Shown: piece by piece, positions 1-8,251 of the stretch
Layout: every line of letters starts with the position of its first letter
Position numbering within the stretch: the stretch's first letter is position 1
Source of the DNA: Chryseolinea lacunae
GTDB taxonomy: Bacteria; Bacteroidota; Bacteroidia; Cytophagales; Cyclobacteriaceae
Length of the DNA: 64,000 nucleotides
Reading direction: 5' to 3'
Assembly (NCBI RefSeq): GCF_016735595.1
Contig: NZ_JAERRB010000001.1
Coordinates: 1,054,001-1,118,000 of the forward strand
Notes under the pieces: model-generated
Seen by the model: the letters and a program-made list of their open reading frames with translations, nothing else
The model's database searches: none
Told to the model about the DNA's origin: nothing
Program-made: the position numbers and the translations under genes

Positions 1-1806
1 GTTGCCATTTCGTTTGGTGCCGCTGATGGGCAGGTAGTCACTCACCGTCACACTCTGCACCGACGACAATTCCAGCAATTCACTTTTTAAGGTGCTCACT
101 TTTTTGCCCAGCGTGTTTGTGCCCTGCAACAGCAGCACCTGCTCCTTGTCAAAGCCGACATCGCGCGTTAATATGTAGTTTACCTGGCGATAGATAATAA
201 ACGTGGAAATGATGAGGACGATGGACGTGGTGAACTGAAAGACCACCAGCACACTTCGTGTGGTGGCATTCTTGCTGCCGCGACTCACGTTTCCTTTCAA
301 CACCTGGATAGGTCTGAACGACGACAAGTAGAAAGACGGATAGAGGCCCGCCAGGATACCGATGGCCAGGCAAGAACTTAACAGCAAAGGCACCAACCAC
401 CATTCGCCCCAGGGAAAGACGAGCGATTTAGCCGCCAGCACATTGAAATAGGGCAACAGTGCCCACGCCAGCAAAATGCCAAACGCAAACGACAGCACAC
501 TGAACAACACGGACTCGATGAGAAACTGATTCACGATGTTGCTGCGATAGGATCCCACAGTTTTGCGCAGCCCCACTTCCTTGGCCCGGTTGGCCGACTT
601 GGCTGTTGACAGGTTCACAAAGTTGATGCAGGCAATGATGAGGATGAACGCCGCCACACCTCCAAACAACCAGACAAAGCGGATGTCGCCGTGTGAGATC
701 GGGTCCTGGATGCCCGCATTGCGCAGGTGTATGTCGGTGACGGGCTGCAATTCATAGTGAATGGCTTCCGCCATTTTTTTGGCTTCCGAGCGTCCCTGGT
801 TCAGCCACAGCGGCAAGAGATATTTGCTCACCACCTTATCCATCTTGTGGGCAAGTTCTTTCGGGTCGGTGCCGGGGCGCAACAGCAGGTAGGTAGGATA
901 GTTGTTGGCTCCCCAATAATTCTGTTCGCCCTCCCAGAACTCGCGTCCTTTCATGGTCACGAAAAACTGAAAGTGCAGGTGTGAGTTTTTCGGAAAGTCT
1001 TCGATGACGCCCCCGATCTTGAATGGTCCTTCACGATCGTTGTTCACCACCATGAGCTTGCCTACGGGATTTTCGTTCGGAAAATATTTCTCGGCACGGC
1101 TCCGTGTAATCACCATCGTCTTGGGTTGATCGAGGCAATGGGCGAGGTTGCCATAGACCATGGGCACTTTCATGATTTCAAGCAGCTCCTGATCGGCAAA
1201 GACAAATCCTTCTTCGAACGTGTTCTCGGTCTGATCGTCGCGGCGAATCTGGTTGCTGCCGGCACCAAACAGTTCGCTGGAATTGTAGCGTCCTGCTTTT
1301 TCGATTTCGGGATAATCTTCCTTGATGGAGTTGGCAAACGGCGCCTGCATCCACACACCGCGATTTATTTCTCCATTGTCGTTATACACCTCCACCACAC
1401 GATATATGCGGTTGGCGTCGGGATACTGAAGGTCGTAGCTCAGCTCGTCGCGAATGAACAGGGCAATGAGCAGACACGCCGCGATGCCCAGGGCAAACCC
1501 TCCGATCTTGACGAAGGAATACATTTTTTGTTTGACCAGATTTCGCCATCCGATCTTGAAATAGTTTTGAAACATGGCGTAATGAATTAAGGATAGAATC
1601 GATTTTCGAATGGCGAAGGGACGCATGTAGTGCATCACTTCATACCAGTAGTGAAGCTTCGCGCGAAAGGGCGATGTTTGCTTCAACTTCAGTTTGTAGG
1701 TTTCAAACAAGTCGCCTTCCACTTCTTCGGCAAGGTCGCTGCGAAGAAAAAACAACAGCAGCCGACGGGCGGCACGCGGGGGCGACAACTGTTTTTTCTC
1801 CTTCAT
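1..1806 (-). CDS. ABC transporter permease with N-terminal permease-prefix domain (FtsX/MacB type), partial
   Basis: This gene enters from the left edge and only its first 602 codons are present. Translation from the ATG at 1806 gives a short cytoplasmic prefix with the pattern RRLLLFFLRSDLAEEVEGDLFETY, shown here only to about residue 40, which is typical of Bacteroidota permease-prefix domains. A transmembrane helix (FVKIGGFALGIAACLLIALFI) follows, then a MacB-like periplasmic core domain, and then FtsX helices (VWLFGGVAAFILIIACINFVNLSTA and two more). The family exports peptides, lipids or antimicrobials together with an ATPase that is not in the window. The start lies 9 bp after the stop of the PadR gene, so the two are co-transcribed. 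The substrate cannot be inferred. Confidence 0.9.
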   Translation of the reverse strand, partial: MKEKKQLSPPRAARRLLLFFLRSDLAEEVEGDLFETYKLKLKQTSPFRAKLHYWYEVMHYMRPFAIRKSILSLIHYAMFQNYFKIGWRNLVKQKMYSFVKIGGFALGIAACLLIALFIRDELSYDLQYPDANRIYRVVEVYNDNGEINRGVWMQAPFANSIKEDYPEIEKAGRYNSSELFGAGSNQIRRDDQTENTFEEGFVFADQELLEIMKVPMVYGNLAHCLDQPKTMVITRSRAEKYFPNENPVGKLMVVNNDREGPFKIGGVIEDFPKNSHLHFQFFVTMKGREFWEGEQNYWGANNYPTYLLLRPGTDPKELAHKMDKVVSKYLLPLWLNQGRSEAKKMAEAIHYELQPVTDIHLRNAGIQDPISHGDIRFVWLFGGVAAFILIIACINFVNLSTAKSANRAKEVGLRKTVGSYRSNIVNQFLIESVLFSVLSFAFGILLAWALLPYFNVLAAKSLVFPWGEWWLVPLLLSSCLAIGILAGLYPSFYLSSFRPIQVLKGNVSRGSKNATTRSVLVVFQFTTSIVLIISTFIIYRQVNYILTRDVGFDKEQVLLLQGTNTLGKKVSTLKSELLELSSVQSVTVSDYLPISGTKRNGN

Positions 1807-1815
1807 AGTGTTTGG

Positions 1816-2166
1816 TTATGACAATGACTTCTGTAAACCCTTGAGGGTTGCAAATCCGGGAAACTGTTTCCAAAGCGAAATCCTGAAATCGCGCGCTTCG
1901 GCCAACACTTTGCGGCCGTAGGCGGTGATGGTATAGATGCGCTTGCGCCGACCGCCCCGTTCGGCAGTGGCTTCACCCATTTTCGAGTTCACAAACCCTT
2001 TCTCTTCCAGCCGCGTGAGTGTGGAATGCACCGCACCGATAGACACGGCACGCCCCGCCTGCGATTCAAACTCACCCGCTACCCGGAATGCATAAGCGTC
2101 TTCGCCCAATATGCCCACCAGCAGCAGGATCACTTCTTCAAATTCACCTAAACGCGTTTCGATCAT
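1816..2166 (-). CDS. PadR family transcriptional regulator
   Basis: This 116-residue protein has a PadR-type winged helix. LGEFEEVILLLVGILGEDAYAF forms the first helices, AVSIGAVHSTLTRLEEKGFV is the recognition region, and RRKRIYTITAYGRKVL is the wing and following helix. I chose the ATG at 2166 over the in-frame ATG at 2202 because PadR proteins paired with prefix-domain permeases start just before LGEFEE. In Bacteroidota this pair is a recurrent unit in which PadR represses the permease operon. The permease starts 9 bp downstream. An inverted repeat upstream is a candidate operator for autoregulation. Confidence 0.88.
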   Translation of the reverse strand: MIETRLGEFEEVILLLVGILGEDAYAFRVAGEFESQAGRAVSIGAVHSTLTRLEEKGFVNSKMGEATAERGGRRKRIYTITAYGRKVLAEARDFRISLWKQFPGFATLKGLQKSLS

Positions 2167-2189
2167 ATCTTTGTTTCTAGATTGTAGAG

Positions 2190-2240
2190 GAAATATAGAC
2201 AATCATTTCTCAATATGTTCTACTATTTAGTATGAAATGA
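2190..2240 (-). promoter_or_regulatory. Candidate PadR promoter and operator
   Basis: Reading on the minus strand, TATATTTC (2190-2197) resembles the Bacteroidota -7 box TAnnTTTG and lies about 24 bp before the ATG at 2166. Upstream, TACTA-TT-TAGTA (2221-2232) is a perfect 5-bp inverted repeat. A second pair of arms, TCATTTC (2203-2209) and GAAATGA (2234-2240), is also exactly complementary. The inner repeat covers the position expected for the -33 box, so bound repressor would block transcription. The operator role is inferred. Confidence 0.45.
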
Positions 2241-2451
2241 AGAAAAAAATATCGCGACAGGTCAAACGCAGCGCCAATAACATGGCTCCCCGCTTAAGAA
2301 TCACGACGAATTAAAGAATATACCGGTCCTTTATTGAAAGGATACAGCTAGGACGCTAAAAAATTTTCAGAGGTTACATTCGCTTCACGACACCCCTTGC
2401 CGGGAATGGCAGTTCGCGTCGGTTAGATTGCGGATTGATAGAGGGTGGCGC

Positions 2452-2940
2452 TTATTTACGATTCAGCTTCTTCTCCAGTTTTTCGTAGCGGCCATAATAA
2501 CTTTCCTTTGCCACGGCGGCTTCGGTATCTTCCACGGCTTTCAGCAGACTCGATCCGTTATTATAGACTTGCCGTGCCACTTGTCGCATAATGGCCCACA
2601 GCGGTTCCAGCTTTTGCAGCATGGTCTGGGCCTTCGGGGTGAGTTGCAGCAGGCGCTTTCGTTTATCGTCTTTGCTCACCACAGATTTGATCAGTTTTTT
2701 CTGTTCCATCTCCCCCACCAGCGCAATGATAGAAGGGTGGCTGTAGCCGATTTCCTGTGCCAGCGCCACCACGTTCATCGACGAGCGCTTCGACAGAACA
2801 TAGAGCACCGGAAACCACTTCGACTCGAACGCGATGCCGTTCTCTTTATAGATACGCGTCACGTCGCGGCGCATGCTTTCGCTGAGGCGCATCAGCCGCG
2901 TGGAAAGTGCCAGTTCGCCAAGCTCGTCGATCAGATTCAT
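2452..2940 (-). CDS. MarR family transcriptional regulator
   Basis: This 162-residue winged-helix regulator starts MNLIDELGELALSTRL. It has the MarR DNA-binding core: SSMNVVALAQEIGYSHPSII (helix-turn-helix), EKKLIKSVVSKDDKRKRLLQLT (wing) and a long C-terminal dimerisation helix. The start at 2940 overlaps the stop of the upstream acetyltransferase in an ATGA junction, so the two genes are translationally coupled. An in-frame ATG at 3009 would lie inside the acetyltransferase and adds a low-complexity extension with no family match. A palindrome at the operon's promoter suggests that this protein represses its own operon. The ligand is unknown. Confidence 0.88.
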   Translation of the reverse strand: MNLIDELGELALSTRLMRLSESMRRDVTRIYKENGIAFESKWFPVLYVLSKRSSMNVVALAQEIGYSHPSIIALVGEMEQKKLIKSVVSKDDKRKRLLQLTPKAQTMLQKLEPLWAIMRQVARQVYNNGSSLLKAVEDTEAAVAKESYYGRYEKLEKKLNRK

Positions 2941-3470
2941 GCCGGTGGATTTTCGTTGGGTTCGGTTGGCGTGTCGAGCACGCGTTGCAGAAATTTCAGA
3001 TCCAGCCATTGGCCAAATTTGTAGCCCACCTGCCGGATGTGGCCCACCTCTTCAAACCCGAGTTGTGCGTGCAGGTGCAGGCTTGCCGTGTTGTTGGCGT
3101 CGATGCCGGCAATGAGCGTGTGCACCTCGCGTGCGCGGGCCTGCTCCACAAGTGCTTCCAGAAGTTTGCGGGCAACACCGCGCTGCCGGAAGTTTTTATG
3201 AACATAGACCGAATGCTCTACCGAATATTTATAGGCTGGCCACGCCCTGAACGGTCCATAGGATGCAAAGCCGGCCACCTGCCCGTCAATTTCCATCACC
3301 AGCACCGGAATGCCCTTCTCTATTTTCTCGTCATACCACGCCTGCCGCATTTCCATCGTGTGCGGTCTGTAGCTGTAGACCGCCGTGGTGTTCACGATGG
3401 CATCGTTATAGACATCCAATATCGCCGACAGGTCGCCTTGCACCGCAGGTCGTAGCAGTTGCTGATTCAT
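2937..3470 (-). CDS. GNAT family N-acetyltransferase, phosphinothricin acetyltransferase-like
   Basis: This 177-residue acetyl-CoA-dependent N-acetyltransferase matches the Pat/Bar branch of the GNAT family. The sequence runs LRPAVQGDLSAILDVYNDAI at the N-terminus, ASYGPFRAWPAYKYSVEHSVYV in the central strands, and FRQRGVARKLLEALVEQAR as the acetyl-CoA pyrophosphate loop (Q/R-x-x-G-x-A). GIDANNTASLHLHAQLGFEEVGH is the conserved C-terminal motif. Members acetylate phosphinothricin, methionine sulfoximine or related amino acids, and the actual substrate here is not known. It is the first gene of an operon with the MarR regulator, whose ATG overlaps this stop codon, which suggests an inducible detoxification unit. 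Confidence 0.87.
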   Translation of the reverse strand: MNQQLLRPAVQGDLSAILDVYNDAIVNTTAVYSYRPHTMEMRQAWYDEKIEKGIPVLVMEIDGQVAGFASYGPFRAWPAYKYSVEHSVYVHKNFRQRGVARKLLEALVEQARAREVHTLIAGIDANNTASLHLHAQLGFEEVGHIRQVGYKFGQWLDLKFLQRVLDTPTEPNENPPA

Positions 3471-3486
3471 GATTTTCAGAAATTAT

Positions 3487-3507
3487 GTAGTTGACTACGC
3501 AAATATA
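3487..3507 (-). promoter_or_regulatory. Promoter -7 box and MarR-type operator of the acetyltransferase-marR operon
   Basis: On the minus strand TATATTTG (3500-3507) matches the Bacteroidota -7 consensus TAnnTTTG exactly. It is preceded by a TTG 21 bp further upstream. Directly downstream is the palindrome GTAGT-TG-ACTAC (3487-3498), which contains the TAGTTGACTA core common to MarR operators. The palindrome falls on the expected transcription start, about 20 bp before the ATG at 3470. Autorepression is inferred from this placement. Confidence 0.65.
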
Positions 3508-3573
3508 CTTTTCAACGCCTATTCCAGGCAAGCGAAAAAGTGAATTCGCGGGCCGATGGATACATAAAATGCA

Positions 3574-3603
3574 TTTGCAATTCCCCTCGGGATGACTAAT
3601 TTG
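3574..3603 (+). promoter_or_regulatory. Promoter of the M20 peptidase gene
   Basis: TTTG (3574-3577), a 19-bp spacer and TAATTTG (3597-3603) fit the Bacteroidota housekeeping promoter with one base missing from the -7 box. Transcription would begin near 3610. That excludes the in-frame ATG at 3592 as a start and supports the ATG at 3631. Confidence 0.6.
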
Positions 3604-3630
3604 CCCTTCATTGTTTTAAACCTTTCCCCT

Positions 3631-4980
3631 ATGACCACCGTCACCGCTCAAGCGTCGCGTTCCGTCCTGACAAAAGTGCTCACCCCAGCCCTCGTGCTGG
3701 TGATGCTAACCGTGGGCGCCGCGCAGGCCCAACTTTCCAAAATAGAAAAAAAGCTTGTGGCCAATGTGGATGCACACCGCGCCGAAGCCCTGAAGTTGCT
3801 GGAAGAGGTGGTGAACATCAACAGCGGCACCATGAACTTTGAAGGCGTTCAAAAAGTGGGACAGATTTTCCGCGCCAAACTGGACGCCCTGGGCTTCACC
3901 ACACAATGGATCGACGGCAAACCATTTCAGCGTGCCGGGCATCTGGTGGCTCGTCATGCGGGAAAAGGAAAAACTATTTTACTTATCGGCCACCTCGACA
4001 CCGTGTTCGAACTGTCGAGCCCCTTTCAGAAGTATACCGTTGAAAACGATTCGGTGGTGCACGGCCCTGGCGTGGGCGACATGAAAGGTGGCGACGTGGT
4101 GATCATCCAGTCGCTCCAGGCACTAAACGATGCGGGCCTGCTCAAAGACATGAGCATCATTGTGGTGATGACGGGCGACGAAGAGCTGAGCGGCGAACCG
4201 CTGGCATTGTCGAAATATGATCTGATTGAAGCTGCGAAGGTAGCCGACATCGCCATCGGATTTGAAGATGGCGACGGCCTTCCCGAAACAGCAAACATTT
4301 CGCGCCGCAGTTCGTCGGACTGGACACTGAAAGTGACTGGGGTGCCCGCGCATTCTTCGCAGATCTTCACCGACAAAATCGGCGCCGGCGCCATCTATGA
4401 AGCCAGCCGCATCCTCAATCTTTTTTACAACGATCTGTCGAAAGAACCCGACCTCACCTTCAACCCGGGTGTGATCCTGGGCGGCTCCACGGTTGAACAC
4501 GACATCAACAAAAACGGCGGCAGTGCTTTTGGCAAGGGAAACATTGTGTCGAAAGAAGTGATTGTGACGGGCGACATCCGCACCATATCGCCCGAGCAAC
4601 TGGACAAAGCACGCGAAACCATGAAGCGCATCGTGGCACAACACCTGCCACAAACCAACGCCGAGATCACCTTCGACGAAGGTTATCCTCCGCTGGCGGC
4701 CACTCCCGGAAACTATGAACTGCTGAAACATTTTGACAAGGTGAGCCGCGACATGGGCTTCGGACCCGTGACCGCCAACCGTCCCCGCGATGCCGGAGCA
4801 GCCGACATCAGCTTCACATCGGGCTATGTAGACATGGCCATCGACGGCCTGGGCCTGGGCAGTGCTGGCGGCCACACCGTTCACGAAATTGCCGACCCGC
4901 GCACACTGGCCATGCAAAGCAAACGCACCGCCGTGTTGCTTTATCGCCTCACACGCGAAAAAGTTTCGTCGGGTCGCTAA
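3631..4980 (+). CDS. Secreted M20 family metallopeptidase (carboxypeptidase G2-like)
   Basis: This 449-residue di-zinc exopeptidase or amidohydrolase is exported by an N-terminal signal peptide ending near VGAAQAQ. Metal and catalytic residues are visible in the usual order: LIGHLDTVFE (His and catalytic Asp), GVGDMKGG (bridging Asp), TGDEELSGEP (general-base Glu and a metal Glu), GFEDGD and, near the C-terminus, AGGHTVHE (last His). The central region from RRSSSDWTLKVTG to about residue 330 is the dimerisation domain. Family members cleave C-terminal glutamate from folates, dipeptides or acyl amino acids. The start was chosen from the promoter at 3574-3603. It stands alone, followed by a small membrane-protein gene 78 bp downstream. 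Confidence 0.9.
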   Translation: MTTVTAQASRSVLTKVLTPALVLVMLTVGAAQAQLSKIEKKLVANVDAHRAEALKLLEEVVNINSGTMNFEGVQKVGQIFRAKLDALGFTTQWIDGKPFQRAGHLVARHAGKGKTILLIGHLDTVFELSSPFQKYTVENDSVVHGPGVGDMKGGDVVIIQSLQALNDAGLLKDMSIIVVMTGDEELSGEPLALSKYDLIEAAKVADIAIGFEDGDGLPETANISRRSSSDWTLKVTGVPAHSSQIFTDKIGAGAIYEASRILNLFYNDLSKEPDLTFNPGVILGGSTVEHDINKNGGSAFGKGNIVSKEVIVTGDIRTISPEQLDKARETMKRIVAQHLPQTNAEITFDEGYPPLAATPGNYELLKHFDKVSRDMGFGPVTANRPRDAGAADISFTSGYVDMAIDGLGLGSAGGHTVHEIADPRTLAMQSKRTAVLLYRLTREKVSSGR

Positions 4981-5058
4981 GCCTTTTACAAAGGTGATCG
5001 GTTGATTGTGTTTGATTTTTTATAACCAAACGGCTACCCGTGTGTTAAAGAAAAAAGT

Positions 5059-5460
5059 ATGACCATCACCCTCCAGCTCATTTGGCTTTTCACGTTGGCC
5101 ATTCCCATCGCCAGCGTGGCCTGGACCGTGACACACGAAGAAGTTTTTCGTGAGCCACGCGAATTTTGCATCCATCGAAGCAAAGCCGGAAAGTCTTTGC
5201 TGGAACGTAAATTCTTTTACCTCTTCACCTGCGAATATTGCTTCAGTCACTACGTGACCGTGGGTTTCATTATCCTGACCGACTACAAACTCCTGCTCGC
5301 CGACTGGCGTGGCTACCTCATTGCGGGCTTTGCGCTGGTGTGGATCGCCAACACCTACATGAGTCTCTTCGACCGCGTTCGCATGGACATCAAACGCGAG
5401 AAAACCGAAATTGAAGTGTTGGAAGAAAATGGAACAACCAAGTCTGCAAAGAAGGCTTAA
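5059..5460 (+). CDS. Small membrane protein with a Cys-x-x-Cys motif, function unknown
   Basis: I do not recognise this 133-residue protein at family level. It has a first transmembrane helix (residues 3-24), a short soluble segment, the motif FTCEYCFSHY at about residue 57 and two further hydrophobic stretches (VTVGFIILTDY and YLIAGFALVWIANTYMSLF). The C-terminus is charged and cytoplasmic-looking. The CxxC next to a helix recalls DUF1360-like small membrane proteins, but that link is weak. It sits between two peptidase genes on the same strand and could be co-transcribed with either. Codon use matches its neighbours, so I regard it as a real gene. Confidence 0.7.
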   Translation: MTITLQLIWLFTLAIPIASVAWTVTHEEVFREPREFCIHRSKAGKSLLERKFFYLFTCEYCFSHYVTVGFIILTDYKLLLADWRGYLIAGFALVWIANTYMSLFDRVRMDIKREKTEIEVLEENGTTKSAKKA

Positions 5461-5541
5461 CCTGCCTCAACGATTCCAATGGTGTGAGGTCGCAAGTCGG
5501 GATACTTCACCCCTTATTGTACCTGATATTTCCGCTAAATA

Positions 5542-7680
5542 ATGAAAGAACTTTCCATTCTCTCTTGCATGATGCTGTTTGTTGTGGCATGTTCGCAGAA
5601 GAAAGACAACATCACGACCATGCACTACCCCGACACAAAGAAAGGAGAAACCGTTGACCACTATTTTGACGAAGCCGTGACCGACCCCTATCGCTGGCTC
5701 GAAGACGACACCGCCAAAGAAACTGCGGAATGGGTGACGGCCCAAAACGATGTGACGTTTGGCTACCTCGATAAAATTCCCTTTCGCGCAGCCATACAAG
5801 AACGGCTAAAGCGCCTCTACAACTATGAGCGTCTGGGCGCGCCTTCAAAAGAGGGTGACTTTTATTACTTCTCTAAAAACACTGGCCTTCAAAATCAAAA
5901 CGTGGTCTATCGCAAGAAGACCGAAGACGGCACACCGGAAATTTTTCTCGACCCCAACACGTTCTCGAAAGACGGCACCACAGCACTGGCCGGTTTGTCG
6001 TTCACGAGCGACGGAAGCCTGGCGGCCTATCTCATTTCCGAAGGCGGATCGGACTGGCGCAAAGCCATCGTCATCAAAACCGCTGACAAAACCGTGGTGG
6101 AAGACACACTTGTTGACCTGAAGTTCACGGGCATTTCGTGGCGGGGCAACGAAGGCTTTTACTACAGCAGCTACGACAAACCAAAAGGCTCCGAGCTGTC
6201 GTCGAAGACGCCGCATCATAAATTGTTCTACCACAAGCTCGGCTCACCCCAGAGCAGCGATGTGCTGGTGTTTGGTGGAGAAGAAACGCCGCGGCGCTAC
6301 ATCTTTGCCAGCCTCACCGAAGACGAACGTTTTCTGGTGGTGCACGCCGCCAACAGCACCACCGGCAACGAACTCTATGTGCAGGATCTCCACAATCCGC
6401 AAAGCAAACTCACACCTGTCGTGAACAACTTCGACAACAACCATTCGATTGTTGAAAACAACGGCGATGTGCTCATCCTCCGCACCAACCTGAACGCCCC
6501 CAACTACAGGCTTGTGAGCGTGCCCGCAGCAACGCCCACCCCAGAGCATTGGAAAGACCTTGTGCCGCAAACCGACAATGTTATTCAATCGGTGGGCACG
6601 GCCGGAAAAAAAATGTTTGTGAACTATCTGAAGGACGCCAGCACACTCATCCGGCAATACGACTACAGCGGCACATTCGAGCACGAAGTGAAACTGCCGG
6701 GCATCGGCACGGCCGGGGGCTTTGGCGGGAAGATGGAAGACGATCATGTGTATTATACCTTCACGTCGTTCACCTACCCTTCGTCTGTTTTCAAACTTGA
6801 TATTCCAACCGGTGCCTCCACGCTCTATGAAAAACCCGTGGTAGACTTTAATCCGGAGGCCTATGAAACAAAGCAGGTTTTCTACACCAGCAAAGACGGC
6901 ACAAAGGTGCCCATGTTTATTGTGTACAAGAAAGGACTGGCGCTGAACGGCAAAAACCCGACGATACTCTATGGCTATGGCGGCTTCGATGTGAGCCTCA
7001 CCCCCAACTTCAACACCTCGCGCATTGTGTGGCTGGAGAACGGCGGTGTGTTTGCCCAACCTAACCTGAGGGGTGGTGGCGAATACGGCGAAGCCTGGCA
7101 CGTGGCTGGCACCAAGCTGAACAAACAAAACGTGTTCGACGATTTTATTGCTGCGGCCGAATACCTCACCCGCGAAAACTATACATCACCCGAATACCTC
7201 GCACTCGCCGGTGGTTCCAACGGTGGGCTACTGGTGGGTGCCACCATGACGCAACGTCCCGACCTGGCCAAGGTGGCGCTGCCCGACGTGGGGGTGATGG
7301 ACATGCTTCGCTATCACGTGTTCACCGCTGGCGCCGGCTGGGCCTATGACTATGGCACCGCCAACGATTCGAAAGAAATGTTTGAATACCTGAAACGTTA
7401 CTCGCCTGTTCATGCCCTGAAGCCAGGCACGGCCTACCCCGCAACCCTGGTCACCACAGCCGATCACGATGATCGCGTGGTGCCTGCGCACTCGTTCAAG
7501 TTCGCGGCCACGCTGCAGGCTGCACAAGGGGGAACAAACCCCGTGCTCATTCGCATCGCCACAAAGTCGGGACACGGCGCGTCGAATCTATCCAAAGCCA
7601 TGGAAGTGGTGGCCGATCAGTATGCCTTCGCATGGTATGCCATGGGGGTGTTGCCTCCCCTGGCGAAAAAGGATATGTAG
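5542..7680 (+). CDS. Prolyl oligopeptidase (S9A), lipoprotein
   Basis: This 712-residue serine peptidase cleaves short peptides after proline (EC 3.4.21.26). An N-terminal lipobox (FVVACS, Cys at residue 17) predicts a lipid-anchored envelope protein, a common form in Bacteroidota. The N-terminal motif YRWLEDD is conserved in the family, and a seven-bladed propeller fills about residues 90-430. The C-terminal alpha/beta-hydrolase carries the triad: Ser559 in GGSNGGLL, Asp643 in DHDDRVVPAHS and His678 in KSGHGA. The substrate-binding Arg is two residues after the Asp. Length and order are normal for S9A. A strong terminator follows at 7706-7733. Confidence 0.95.
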   Translation: MKELSILSCMMLFVVACSQKKDNITTMHYPDTKKGETVDHYFDEAVTDPYRWLEDDTAKETAEWVTAQNDVTFGYLDKIPFRAAIQERLKRLYNYERLGAPSKEGDFYYFSKNTGLQNQNVVYRKKTEDGTPEIFLDPNTFSKDGTTALAGLSFTSDGSLAAYLISEGGSDWRKAIVIKTADKTVVEDTLVDLKFTGISWRGNEGFYYSSYDKPKGSELSSKTPHHKLFYHKLGSPQSSDVLVFGGEETPRRYIFASLTEDERFLVVHAANSTTGNELYVQDLHNPQSKLTPVVNNFDNNHSIVENNGDVLILRTNLNAPNYRLVSVPAATPTPEHWKDLVPQTDNVIQSVGTAGKKMFVNYLKDASTLIRQYDYSGTFEHEVKLPGIGTAGGFGGKMEDDHVYYTFTSFTYPSSVFKLDIPTGASTLYEKPVVDFNPEAYETKQVFYTSKDGTKVPMFIVYKKGLALNGKNPTILYGYGGFDVSLTPNFNTSRIVWLENGGVFAQPNLRGGGEYGEAWHVAGTKLNKQNVFDDFIAAAEYLTRENYTSPEYLALAGGSNGGLLVGATMTQRPDLAKVALPDVGVMDMLRYHVFTAGAGWAYDYGTANDSKEMFEYLKRYSPVHALKPGTAYPATLVTTADHDDRVVPAHSFKFAATLQAAQGGTNPVLIRIATKSGHGASNLSKAMEVVADQYAFAWYAMGVLPPLAKKDM

Positions 7681-7705
7681 CGCTCCCGCTATAGCACCAT
7701 CTTTC

Positions 7706-7733
7706 AAAAAGCAATGTTCGCGCATTGCTTTTT
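7706..7733 (+). terminator. Rho-independent terminator after the prolyl oligopeptidase gene
   Basis: AAAAAGCAATG (7706-7716) and CATTGCTTTTT (7723-7733) are perfectly complementary over 11 bp around a 6-nt loop, and the 3' arm ends in a T run. It separates the peptidase from the DUF6157 gene. Confidence 0.85.
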
Positions 7734-7804
7734 GTGTTTTTGAAGTATTGATCACAAAACACAATGCCGTCTGTGTTCGTTTATCTTTAGAAAAAAACAA
7801 TGTC

Positions 7805-8221
7805 ATGCCCGAGCCAAAAACCACCAACTACACGGATACTTTCATTGAAGTAGCCGAAGATTCTCCGGCTAAAAAAGCGGAGATCCCTCCTCAAAAAACG
7901 GAGAAGACTGTGGCTGCGCGCCAGTTCGATATGCTCTACGATCATCCCTATCAATACACATCCGACGATGTGATTTTCGCCGTGCATGCCGAGAAAAACA
8001 ACATCGCCAAAAAAGACTTCACCAGTGCGCGGCGTGAATTTTTCTCAAAAGGCCAGGCGTGCTTTCGTTCGTCGCCGCTCGCCAAGCGCTATGGCTGGGG
8101 TGTTCACAGCGATGCGCATGGAAAAATTGCCATCTATCCCCTGGAGTCGGCCGAGTATAAAAAGCTGGCCAAAGACAAATCGTTGCAGCATGTGAAGGCC
8201 ATGCGTTCCAAACGTGGCTGA
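7805..8221 (+). CDS. DUF6157 family protein
   Basis: This 138-residue cytosolic protein has the DUF6157 signature TNYTDTFIEVAEDSPAKKAEIP at the start, QFDMLYDHPYQYTSDDVIF in the middle and SPLAKRYGWGVHSDAHGKIAI near the end. The family is widespread in soil bacteria and has no known function. I chose the ATG at 7805 because the family begins directly before TTNY. The longer open frame reaching back to 7469 overlaps the peptidase gene and is not supported. It follows a terminator and stands alone, so it must have its own promoter. TATCTTTA at 7782-7789 is a poor candidate for it. Confidence 0.82.
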   Translation: MPEPKTTNYTDTFIEVAEDSPAKKAEIPPQKTEKTVAARQFDMLYDHPYQYTSDDVIFAVHAEKNNIAKKDFTSARREFFSKGQACFRSSPLAKRYGWGVHSDAHGKIAIYPLESAEYKKLAKDKSLQHVKAMRSKRG

Positions 8222-8251
8222 CATCACGAAAGTCCGGTTGAAATAAACGTC

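Noticed and set aside
6244-7128. A 294-codon minus-strand frame
   Set aside because: It is antisense to the prolyl oligopeptidase gene, which has all catalytic motifs.
7469-7804. N-terminal extension of the DUF6157 frame back to 7469
   Set aside because: The extension overlaps the prolyl oligopeptidase gene and its terminator, and the family starts at 7805.
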